A stretch of DNA of 64,000 bases from Pseudomonas sp. TCU-HL1 (GTDB lineage Bacteria; Pseudomonadota; Gammaproteobacteria; Pseudomonadales; Pseudomonadaceae). The translations under genes and the position numbers were made by a program. This document shows, one piece after another, positions 57,655-64,000 of the stretch. Under the pieces are notes generated by a model that saw only the letters and a list, made by a program, of their open reading frames with translations, was not told the DNA's origin and did no database searches. The stretch is taken from assembly GCF_001708505.1 (NCBI RefSeq), contig NZ_CP015992.1:4340001-4404000 (forward strand), in the 5' to 3' direction. Numbering within the stretch: the stretch's first letter is position 1; every line of letters begins with the position of its first letter.

Positions 57655-59376
57655 TCAGGAGGTGGCCGGTGTGCCCTGGCGCCAGGCCTGGGAGCGGCGC
57701 AGCAGGCCGCGCGAGGCCCAGGCCAGCAGCAGGGAAACAGCAGCCGAGGTGAGCAGGATCAGGGTGGACATGGCGGCCGCACCGCCGACGTTGCCGGCGT
57801 CGTCCATGTTCAGCACGGCCACGGCGGCGAGGATGCTGTCGGGGCTGTAGAGGAAGATGGCGGCGGACACCGTGGTCATGGCCGATACGAACAGGTAGCG
57901 GATGATGTCCAGCAGCGCCGGCAGGCAGATTGGCACCGTCACCCGCAGGTAGTGGCGCCAGAGCGGAGCCTTGAGCGACAGCGCGGCGGCTTCGAACTCG
58001 CCATCCAGCTGGCGCAGCGCGGTGGTGGCGGTCATCTGCGCGGTGGTGAGGAAGTGCGCGATGGAGCAGATCACCAGCAACGTCATGCTGCCGTAGAGGG
58101 CGTGCAGCGGGTTGCCCGGCAGGTTGAAGAAGAACACGTAGCCAAGGCCAAGCACGAGGCCGGGTACCGCCATGGGCACGAAGCTGAGCAGGCGCAGTGC
58201 CTGGTTGAGCCACTGCTGGCCACGGGTCTTCTCCATCAGGTAGGCGCCGGTGAAGATCAACGCACTGCCAAAGATCGCGGTGCAAGTGGCCAGGGTCAGG
58301 CTGTTGCGATACGCCAGCCAGCCGCCACCGGCGGTCTCCTCGAAGGCGTAATGACGCAGGGACAGCGACAGGTTGTAGGGCCAGAACTTCACCAGCGACG
58401 AGTAAACCGCCATGCCAAGTACCAGCAGGAGGACGGCGCAGACGACCAGCACCAGCGCCAGGAAGCAGGCATCGCGGCCCCTAGACGGCGCCGGGTGGAA
58501 GACCTGGGCACGGCCGCTCATGGCCTCGCCCTGGCGGCGGCGCAACCAGGCGTCGACGCCGAAGCTGAGCAGCGCGGGAAGCAGCAACACCATGCCGATC
58601 AGGGCGCCACGGCCGAACTGCTGCTGGCCGACCACCGCCTTGTAGGCTTCCAGCGCCAGCACCTGGTAGTCGCCACCGACGACCACAGGCACGCCGAAGT
58701 CGGTGATGGTCAGGGTGAACACCAGGCAGAAGGCGGCGAACGCTGCTTGGCGCGTGGCCGGCCAGGTGATGCTGCGGAAGGCCTTCCACGGACCGGCGCC
58801 CATACTGGCGGCGGCGTCGAACAGGCGCGCGTCGGCCATCGACAGTGCCGAGAGCAGCACCATCAGTGCGTGGGGGAAGGTGTAGATCGCCTCACCGAGG
58901 ACGATGCCCCAGAAGCCATAGATGTTGTCCGGCAGCCAGTCGCGCAGCAGGCCCTGATTGCCGAACAGGTAGATAAGCGCGATGCCCGGCAACATTGACG
59001 GCGCCAGCAGCGGCAGCAGGGAAATCCCCCGCCACAGGCCCTTGGCCGGAATCAGCGTGCGCTGCAGGGCATAGGCGAACAGGTAGGCGGTGGGCACCAC
59101 GATGGCGGCCACGCTGAGGGACACCTTCAGGCTGTTGCCCAACAGCCAGTGGAAGTTGGCGCTGGCCAGCAGTTCCTTCGCCGCCACCAGACCACCGCCC
59201 TGCCCCGCCTCGCCACTGAACCCGCGCCAGAAGATCGCCAGCAGTGGCAGCAGCACCGCGAGAATCAGCAGGCCGAGGAACAGGTACTTGCCGCCGGTCA
59301 CGAAGAGGCGGTCGCCCAGGTCGCTGCGTGGCGCTCCGTTGATTCGGGACTTGTCCTGCTTGATCACGGCATCCAT
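57655..59376 (-). CDS. Putative 2-aminoethylphosphonate ABC transporter permease
   Basis: The 573-residue protein is a fused double permease: two blocks of about six transmembrane helices each (about residues 30-285 and 310-560), each with an EAA-type loop (DAAASMGAGPWKAFRSITWP and EAAALSLKAPLWRHYLRVTVP). This is the FbpB/PhnU-like architecture, so a single chain forms the channel. It begins one base after the ATPase gene ends. Confidence 0.85.
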   Translation of the reverse strand: MDAVIKQDKSRINGAPRSDLGDRLFVTGGKYLFLGLLILAVLLPLLAIFWRGFSGEAGQGGGLVAAKELLASANFHWLLGNSLKVSLSVAAIVVPTAYLFAYALQRTLIPAKGLWRGISLLPLLAPSMLPGIALIYLFGNQGLLRDWLPDNIYGFWGIVLGEAIYTFPHALMVLLSALSMADARLFDAAASMGAGPWKAFRSITWPATRQAAFAAFCLVFTLTITDFGVPVVVGGDYQVLALEAYKAVVGQQQFGRGALIGMVLLLPALLSFGVDAWLRRRQGEAMSGRAQVFHPAPSRGRDACFLALVLVVCAVLLLVLGMAVYSSLVKFWPYNLSLSLRHYAFEETAGGGWLAYRNSLTLATCTAIFGSALIFTGAYLMEKTRGQQWLNQALRLLSFVPMAVPGLVLGLGYVFFFNLPGNPLHALYGSMTLLVICSIAHFLTTAQMTATTALRQLDGEFEAAALSLKAPLWRHYLRVTVPICLPALLDIIRYLFVSAMTTVSAAIFLYSPDSILAAVAVLNMDDAGNVGGAAAMSTLILLTSAAVSLLLAWASRGLLRRSQAWRQGTPATS

Positions 59377-59377
59377 C

Positions 59378-60439
59378 TCAGGCGAACACCTGCAGGCTGC
59401 GGGACGGCAGGGCCACCCAGATATCCGGGGTGCCGAGGCGCGGCAGGCTTTCAGGGGCCAGCTCGGCCAGCAGCGGATGGCCCGGCAGTTGCTCCAGCTC
59501 GAAACTCATGCGGCAGCGGTTGCCGAGGAAAGTGATCTCCCGCACCTGGGCACGGAAGCGATTGTCTTGCTGCTCAGAGGGGTTGATGGCGATGGCCTCC
59601 GGGCGACAGAACAGGCGGCCACTGGCGGCGCTGTCGGCCGAATCGGGCAAGCGCAGATCCAGGCCACCGACGCGGGCGTGCCCGTCCTGGCGCGACTCGA
59701 AGGGCAGCCAGTTGCCCTGGCCGACGAACTCGGCCACGAAGGGCGTGGCCGGCTGGCGATAGATGTCCTGCGGGGTGCCGTACTGTTCGACGCGGCCCTG
59801 GTTCATCACCGCGATGCGGTCGGCCATCAGCATGGCCTCGTCCTGGTTGTGGGTCACCATCAGCGTGGTGATGCCCAGGCGCTTCTGCAGCTGGCGCAGC
59901 TCGGTGCACAGATGCTCGCGGACGCGGGCGTCCAGCGCCGACATCGGCTCGTCGAGAAGCAGCAAGGACGGTGCCGGCGCCAGCGCGCGGGCCAGGGCCA
60001 CGCGCTGCTGCTGGCCACCAGAGAGCTGGCCGGGGAACTTCTTCTCGCTGCCGGAGAGCCCCACCAGCTCCAGCATCTCGGCAACCCGGGAACGCACCTG
60101 GTCGCGGCCGCTGCCGGACAGACCGTAGGCGATGTTCTGCTCCACCGTCAGGTTCGGGAACAGCGCATAGGACTGGAACAGGATGCCGTAGTCACGAGCC
60201 TGGGGCGGCAGGCGCGAGATATCCCGCGAGCCGATGTGAAGCGTGCCGCTGTCCTGCTGTTCCAGGCCGGCGATGCAGCGCAGCAGTGTGGTCTTGCCGC
60301 AACCGGACGGCCCCAGCAGGCACACGAGCTCGCCTTCGGCGATATCCAGGGACACACCGCCCAGGGCAGTGAAATGGCCGAAACGCTTGTGGATATCTCG
60401 CACCCGCATATGGGGGGCGTGCTGGTCGGCAGGGTTCAT
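59378..60439 (-). CDS. Putative 2-aminoethylphosphonate ABC transporter ATP-binding protein
   Basis: The 353-residue ATPase has Walker A GPSGCGKTT, Q-loop LFQSYALFPN, signature LSGGQQQRVALARAL, Walker B LLLLDEPMSALD and switch THNQDEA. A C-terminal TOBE domain (about 270-350) follows. It belongs to the spermidine/iron/phosphonate group (PotA/FbpC-like). It is the first gene of the four-gene operon; the LysR regulator gene lies upstream on the same strand beyond a repeat. Confidence 0.85.
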   Translation of the reverse strand: MNPADQHAPHMRVRDIHKRFGHFTALGGVSLDIAEGELVCLLGPSGCGKTTLLRCIAGLEQQDSGTLHIGSRDISRLPPQARDYGILFQSYALFPNLTVEQNIAYGLSGSGRDQVRSRVAEMLELVGLSGSEKKFPGQLSGGQQQRVALARALAPAPSLLLLDEPMSALDARVREHLCTELRQLQKRLGITTLMVTHNQDEAMLMADRIAVMNQGRVEQYGTPQDIYRQPATPFVAEFVGQGNWLPFESRQDGHARVGGLDLRLPDSADSAASGRLFCRPEAIAINPSEQQDNRFRAQVREITFLGNRCRMSFELEQLPGHPLLAELAPESLPRLGTPDIWVALPSRSLQVFA

Positions 60440-60595
60440 GGCGGGACCTCGTTAAGCGGTTGGCGTGCACGGGGGCACGGCTCGACGAGGGTGATGCTAG
60501 GGAGGCAATGCGAACGCCAGATGGCGGTTGGGCAAATTACACCGATAGTGTCATTGGCGGATTTGGGATGCGGGATGGGACGACGGTCGGCTCGC

Positions 60596-60660
60596 GTAGG
60601 GTGCGCTGCGCGCACCATGATCGGTCGCGCGGTGGCTGCGGTGCGCGTGGCGCACCCTAC
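60596..60660. repeat. GTAGGGTGCGC...GCGCACCCTAC repeat
   Basis: Inverted ends GTAGGGTGCGC (60596-60606) and GCGCACCCTAC (60650-60660) with internal GCGCACC/GGTGCGC arms. It lies between the LysR gene and the transporter operon, just upstream of the operon's promoter zone. Confidence 0.65.
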
Positions 60661-60683
60661 CCGGGACTCCGGCCGGGCCGCCG

Positions 60684-61550
60684 CTACGTCTGCTCGGTAC
60701 CTTCCCGCGCCAAGGCGAGGAAGGCAGCCGGCAATCGCGCCTGCCGGCGTTCCTTGAGGCAATAGAGGTATTCGTCGATCAGCGGCGCACCCTTGAGTTC
60801 GATGACCCGCAGCTCCGGGTTATCCGGCACTTCGTGGCGGGCGATGATGCTGATGCCGAGGTTGCGGATCACCGCTTCGCGGATGGATTCGCGGCTGCCG
60901 ATTTCCAGCAGCGGGCCGATGACGATGCCGGCATCCCTGAGCATGTCCTCGGTGAGCTGGCGAGTGGTGGAGCCGGGTTCGCGCATCAGCAGGCAGTGCC
61001 CTTTGAGGTCTTGCAGGCTGACCGACGTGCGCCGCGCCAGCGGGTGTTCGCGGTGCACCGCCAGCACCAGCGGGTCGCTGCCCAGCACCATGCGGGTCAG
61101 GCGCGCGTCGTCCAGCTTCTGCGAGGACGCGGCGAGATCGACGCGGTACTCCTCCAGGGCTTCGATCACCTGCTGGGAATTGCCGATATCCAGGGAAACA
61201 TCGATCTGCGGGAAGCGTTCGCGGAAGCTGCGCACCAGGTCGAGGATGTAGTAAGGCGCCGTGGCACCGATACGCAACGTGCCCTGCATCTGCCCGCAGT
61301 TGCGCAGGAAGAACTCGATATCGGCCTCCTGCTGCAGCAGCACCTTGACCATGGGCAGCAACTTCGCCCCTTCCTCGCTCACTGTCAGACGGCGGCCGCC
61401 ACGGTGGAACAACTCGACGCCGTACTGACCTTCCAGGTTGCAGATCTGCGTGGTCACCGTGGGCTGGCTGAGGCCGAGCTTCTTTGCGGCCTGGGTGATG
61501 CTGCCCAGGCGGGCAACCATGTAGAAGGCCTTTAGCTCAGCGCTGAGCAT
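60684..61550 (-). CDS. LysR family regulator, aminoethylphosphonate-catabolism type
   Basis: The 288-residue regulator has the helix-turn-helix at residues 1-60 (LKAFYMVARLGSITQAAKKL, SQPTVTTQICNLEGQYG) and an effector domain containing LRIGATAPYYILDLV. The wording matches LysR proteins associated with AEP catabolic clusters. It is located directly upstream of the transporter operon in the same orientation, so it is probably its activator. Confidence 0.82.
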   Translation of the reverse strand: MLSAELKAFYMVARLGSITQAAKKLGLSQPTVTTQICNLEGQYGVELFHRGGRRLTVSEEGAKLLPMVKVLLQQEADIEFFLRNCGQMQGTLRIGATAPYYILDLVRSFRERFPQIDVSLDIGNSQQVIEALEEYRVDLAASSQKLDDARLTRMVLGSDPLVLAVHREHPLARRTSVSLQDLKGHCLLMREPGSTTRQLTEDMLRDAGIVIGPLLEIGSRESIREAVIRNLGISIIARHEVPDNPELRVIELKGAPLIDEYLYCLKERRQARLPAAFLALAREGTEQT

Positions 61551-61883
61551 GGTGTTCTCGGCGAATGCTGGGCATGGTTCTCGGATTCCGTGGAAATGGG
61601 GGCATTCTGCCTACGACATCCGTCAACGCAATGACCTTCGTGCCGGGACATCCTCTCATGGACGCCCCCCACAAATCTCTCGAGAATGCCTGCCACCCGC
61701 CCGCGCGGCTTTTCCGTCCAGCCTGCCGCCAGGCTTCCCCGCCCGGCGCTGGCCTCAGGTCCTCTAGCCCCGATATCCGCGCCCCTCACTCCGCCCTCGT
61801 GGCGATCACTCCCTGAAATCCACACCGCGTGCCCGGCCCGCACATGAACGGGACGCGCACGCCTGACTCGAAGGACCCGATCC
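61551..61883. other. 333-base intergenic region
   Basis: The region between the divergent LysR and DUF2165 genes shows no gene, palindrome or repeat that stands out. It presumably contains both promoters. Confidence 0.35.
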
Positions 61884-62393
61884 ATGACGATGATCCGTCT
61901 CTCCAAGGCCGCCCTGGTGATGGCCATGGCTTTCTTCGCCACCCTGGTGGTCTTCAACAATCTCACCGACTACGGCTCCAACTTTGCGTTCGTCCATCAC
62001 GTTTTCCTGATGGACTCCCTCAACGCCGGCGACGGTCTGATGTACCGCTCCATCTCCGCGACTTGGACACACCACGCAGGTTACATCGCCATCATCTCGC
62101 TGGAAGGCGCCACTGCCGTGCTGTGCTGGATTGGCGGTATCCGGTTGCTGCGCGCGCGCCATGCCGGCAACCGGGACTTCCATACGGCCAAGGCCTGGGC
62201 GGTGGCGGGTCTGACCCTGGGCTTCCTCACCTGGCAGGTAGCCTTCATGTCGGTGGGCGGAGAATGGTTCGCCATGTGGATGTCGGAAAAATGGAATGGC
62301 GTGCCCAGCGCCTTCCGTTTCTTCATCACGCTGCTGATGGTGCTGATCTATGTGACACTGCCCAATGACGGGATGGAGCCCAATCAGCCCTGA
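61884..62393 (+). CDS. DUF2165 family small integral membrane protein
   Basis: The 169-residue protein has four transmembrane helices (about residues 8-25, 62-85, 100-122 and 138-158). NNLTDYGSNFAFVHHVFLMDS and GGEWFAMWMSEKWNG are the DUF2165 hallmarks. The ATG at 61884 has AAGGAC upstream. It is a single gene and its function is unknown. Confidence 0.83.
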   Translation: MTMIRLSKAALVMAMAFFATLVVFNNLTDYGSNFAFVHHVFLMDSLNAGDGLMYRSISATWTHHAGYIAIISLEGATAVLCWIGGIRLLRARHAGNRDFHTAKAWAVAGLTLGFLTWQVAFMSVGGEWFAMWMSEKWNGVPSAFRFFITLLMVLIYVTLPNDGMEPNQP

Positions 62394-62474
62394 ATGGATA
62401 GGGGCCAATCCCACCACTGGCCCCAACCGTAGCGTGAACACTGCGCGCACCGACTCCGCGCGGGAATAGAACCC

Positions 62475-62536
62475 GGGAGCAAATTCATTCGCGAAGCAGG
62501 CCTGTGTGATCCCATCGCGAATGAATTCGCTTCACA
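62475..62536. repeat. Paired GGGAGCAAATTCATTCGCGA REP element
   Basis: GGGAGCAAATTCATTCGCGA at 62475-62494 and TCGCGAATGAATTCGCTTCA near 62515-62534 form an imperfect inverted pair of the common family. Confidence 0.6.
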
Positions 62537-62546
62537 GTCAGAAGCA

Positions 62547-62702
62547 TCAAGACAACAGGCTCACCACCGCATAGCGGCCGAAGTTGGCCGGGGCGACCAC
62601 AATCTGGGTGACGGCGTCGTAACTGCCGGGCTTTTGCGCATCGGCAGGCAGTGCCTCTTGAGGTCCAGCAGTCTCCCAGCCTTGCGTGCACAAGGGGGGT
62701 GT
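62547..62702 (-). pseudogene. Possible C-terminal gene remnant
   Basis: The frame is open for about 51 codons from a TAA at 62705-62703 to a TGA at 62549-62547 and reads well as protein, ending in DAVTQIVVAPANFGRYAVVSL and two more residues before the final Ser, but it has no start codon with a ribosome-binding site. It looks like the tail of a gene whose 5' part was lost when the chromate locus arrived. The family was not recognised. Confidence 0.3.
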
Positions 62703-62823
62703 TTACGGTGTACCGCCATCGCTGCGAAGGACGGCGAGCCCATCCGTAAGATAGAAGGCGCTTCCCTGTTTCCCCAAACAGGAATAATGTTGCGCTTACT
62801 ACATTTATTGTTATTTACGCTGC

Positions 62824-63768
62824 ATGAAAAATTGGCTGAGCTTGATCATCGGTCTACCCACGGCGAACGCGACCGCGCGCATGCGCGCCTGGCGTGCCCT
62901 CAAGGCAAGCGGCGCTGCGGTGTTGCGCGATGGCGTCTATCTCCTGCCGGACACCTCAGGGTGCCTCGAGGCCCTCTCCTCCATCGAGCGCGACATCCTC
63001 TCGATCAACGGAACCGCCTATCTGCTCCCCATCCAGGACCCGCAGGGTGAACGCTTCATTCCGCTGTTCGACCGGAGCGAGGACTACACGAGCCTGAGCG
63101 CCGAAATCGACGCTTGTCGCGATCAACTGACGACAGACAACGCCTTGGCCTCCACCAAGCAAATCCGCAAGCTGCGCAAGGCGTTCGCCCAGCTGACAAG
63201 CATCGACTTCTTCCCTGGTCCGGCACGCCAGCGTGTCGATACGGCACTGCAAGAGCTGGAGTCCGCCGTCAGCCTTGCCCTGTCGGCAGACGAGCCGTGC
63301 AGCCATGACCAGCCCATCCCCGCACTCATGCGGCAGGACTATCAGGGGCGTATCTGGGCCACCCGCAAACGCCCTTGGGTCGACCGCCTCGCCAGCGCCT
63401 GGCTGATCCGCCGTTATATCGACCGGGACGCCCGCATCCTCTGGCTGGACACTCCCCAGGATTGCCCAGCGAATGCCCTCGGCTTCGATTTCGACGGCGC
63501 GGCCTTCAGCCATGTCGGCAACCGCGTCACCTTCGAGACCTTGCAAGCGAGCTTCGCGCTGGACGCACCGTCCCTGGGAAAAGTCGCGGCACTGGTGCAT
63601 TACCTGGACGTAGGCGGCGTCCAGCCGGTGGAAGCGGCAGGCGTCGAACGGGTGCTGGCCGGTCTGCGGGCAAGCATCCTCGACGATGATCAACTCCTGG
63701 CCGCTGCCAGTGCCATCTTCGATGGCCTGCTGACAGCCTTCGTGCACGAAGAGAAAAACGATGAGTGA
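62824..63768 (+). CDS. chrB: Chromate resistance protein ChrB
   Basis: The 314-residue protein matches ChrB, the chromate-sensing regulator encoded before chrA. The N-terminal half (about residues 1-150) includes PTANATARMRAWRALKASG and VYLLPDT; the C-terminal half contains the hallmark WATRKRPWVDRLASAWLIRR and YIDRDARILW. ChrB of Ochrobactrum senses chromate and activates chrA. It overlaps chrA by eight bases. ATG 62824 has no strong ribosome-binding site. Confidence 0.9.
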   Translation: MKNWLSLIIGLPTANATARMRAWRALKASGAAVLRDGVYLLPDTSGCLEALSSIERDILSINGTAYLLPIQDPQGERFIPLFDRSEDYTSLSAEIDACRDQLTTDNALASTKQIRKLRKAFAQLTSIDFFPGPARQRVDTALQELESAVSLALSADEPCSHDQPIPALMRQDYQGRIWATRKRPWVDRLASAWLIRRYIDRDARILWLDTPQDCPANALGFDFDGAAFSHVGNRVTFETLQASFALDAPSLGKVAALVHYLDVGGVQPVEAAGVERVLAGLRASILDDDQLLAAASAIFDGLLTAFVHEEKNDE

Positions 63769-64000
63769 ATCCAGCCTGCGCTCCGCTGACGAACCGCAAT
63801 CGGGCATCGCCCCCGTGGGCCTGTTCCAGGCATTCCTGTTCTGGCTAAAGCTCGGCTTCATAAGCTTCGGCGGTCCGGCCGGGCAGATCGCGATCATGCA
63901 CCAGGAGCTGGTGGAACGGCGGCGCTGGATCAGCGAGCGGCGCTTCCTCCACGCGCTGAATTACTGCATGTTGCTGCCCGGCCCGGAGGCCCAGCAGCTG
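63761..64000 (+). CDS. chrA: Chromate transporter ChrA (5' part, runs off the window)
   Basis: The visible 80 residues begin MSESSLRSADEP and enter the first chromate transporter domain: LFWLKLGFISFGGPAGQIAI, then HQELVERRRWISERRFLHAL and LLPGPEAQQL. These are the conserved N-terminal motifs (FGG-P, L-P-GPEA-Q) of long-chain ChrA proteins, which expel chromate from the cytoplasm. It overlaps chrB by eight bases. The rest of the gene lies beyond position 64000. Confidence 0.93.
   Translation, partial: MSESSLRSADEPQSGIAPVGLFQAFLFWLKLGFISFGGPAGQIAIMHQELVERRRWISERRFLHALNYCMLLPGPEAQQL

Larger units (their letters stand above)
62394..62823. other. 430-base region upstream of chrB
   Basis: Contains a paired REP element (62475-62536), a probable gene remnant on the minus strand (62547-62702), and an AT-rich stretch at 62776-62822 (AACAGGAATAATG, TTTATTGTTATTTACG) that is probably the chrB promoter. 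Confidence 0.45.

Noticed and set aside
1..64000. CRISPR array, rRNA or tRNA genes, replication origin
   Set aside because: No regularly spaced direct repeats, rRNA-like stretches, complete tRNA cloverleaf or DnaA-box cluster was seen in the window.

Overview
The window looks like a chromosomal segment of a GC-rich Pseudomonas. The evidence is the gene content (hmgA/fahA, fadD1-fadD2, an OprO/OprP-type porin, an ECF sigma factor beside a KAS III gene, hrpA), the dense packing with ATGA-type overlaps, and many copies of the short palindromic repeats typical of Pseudomonas intergenic DNA. From memory, the porin / sigma / KAS III and fadD1 / fadD2 / hydrolase / MaoC stretches resemble the PA3279-PA3302 region of P. 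aeruginosa. This was not checked by search.

Layout. (1) 106-6391: a tightly coupled seven-gene operon (thermostable-hemolysin family protein, adenylate-forming ligase, TenA-like diiron-type protein, SDR, exported TPR protein, OmpR-type regulator, histidine kinase) that reads like an uncharacterised small-molecule pathway with its own two-component system. (2) 6821-9400: a second two-component system with an exported retropepsin-like protein. (3) 9420-12780: an accessory patch holding a group II intron RT remnant, a dmeRF-like Ni/Co sensor and exporter with a clear operator, an IS1182-type remnant, a GFA-family gene and a C4-like structured RNA whose internal segment is complementary to a downstream Shine-Dalgarno. 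(4) 12828-16089: a CBS-domain histidine kinase with a double-receiver regulator, then a membrane-anchored metallopeptidase. (5) 16206-19700: homogentisate catabolism (hmgR, hmgA, fahA) with a 17-bp palindromic operator and no adjacent maiA. (6) 19742-29572: small exported proteins, membrane proteins, an HPP-CBS protein behind a terminator-containing leader, two LysR regulators, an ECF42-type sigma factor with its YCII/DGPF partner, a SnoaL-like and an SRPBCC protein, and a GATase plus ABM pair.

(7) 29726-31230: a degenerate group II intron (probably IIC) inserted directly behind the intrinsic terminator of the porin gene at 31287-32600. Its RT has lost the YADD core and carries a stop codon. 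(8) 32883-46744: zinc-finger protein, ECF sigma and KAS III; a HIT protein; a DUF3087 protein; hrpA with an intergenic-type repeat inserted in frame; fadD1 and fadD2; a periplasmic solute-binding protein; a lysophospholipase-like hydrolase with a MaoC hydratase. (9) 46872-53720: two divergent efflux operons (FUSC/DUF1656/HlyD leftward; TetR/HlyD/ABC ATPase/ABC permease rightward). (10) about 53750-55251: an IS110-family element whose long, hairpin-rich 3' noncoding end is a candidate bridge RNA. (11) 55370-61550: a putative 2-aminoethylphosphonate uptake operon with a FAD-dependent oxidoreductase and a LysR regulator. (12) 61884-64000: a DUF2165 protein, a gene remnant, chrB and the start of chrA, which runs off the window.

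All functional calls come from reading translations and motifs. No database search was possible. Where several start codons exist, the one with the best ribosome-binding site or operon overlap was chosen and the reason is given.
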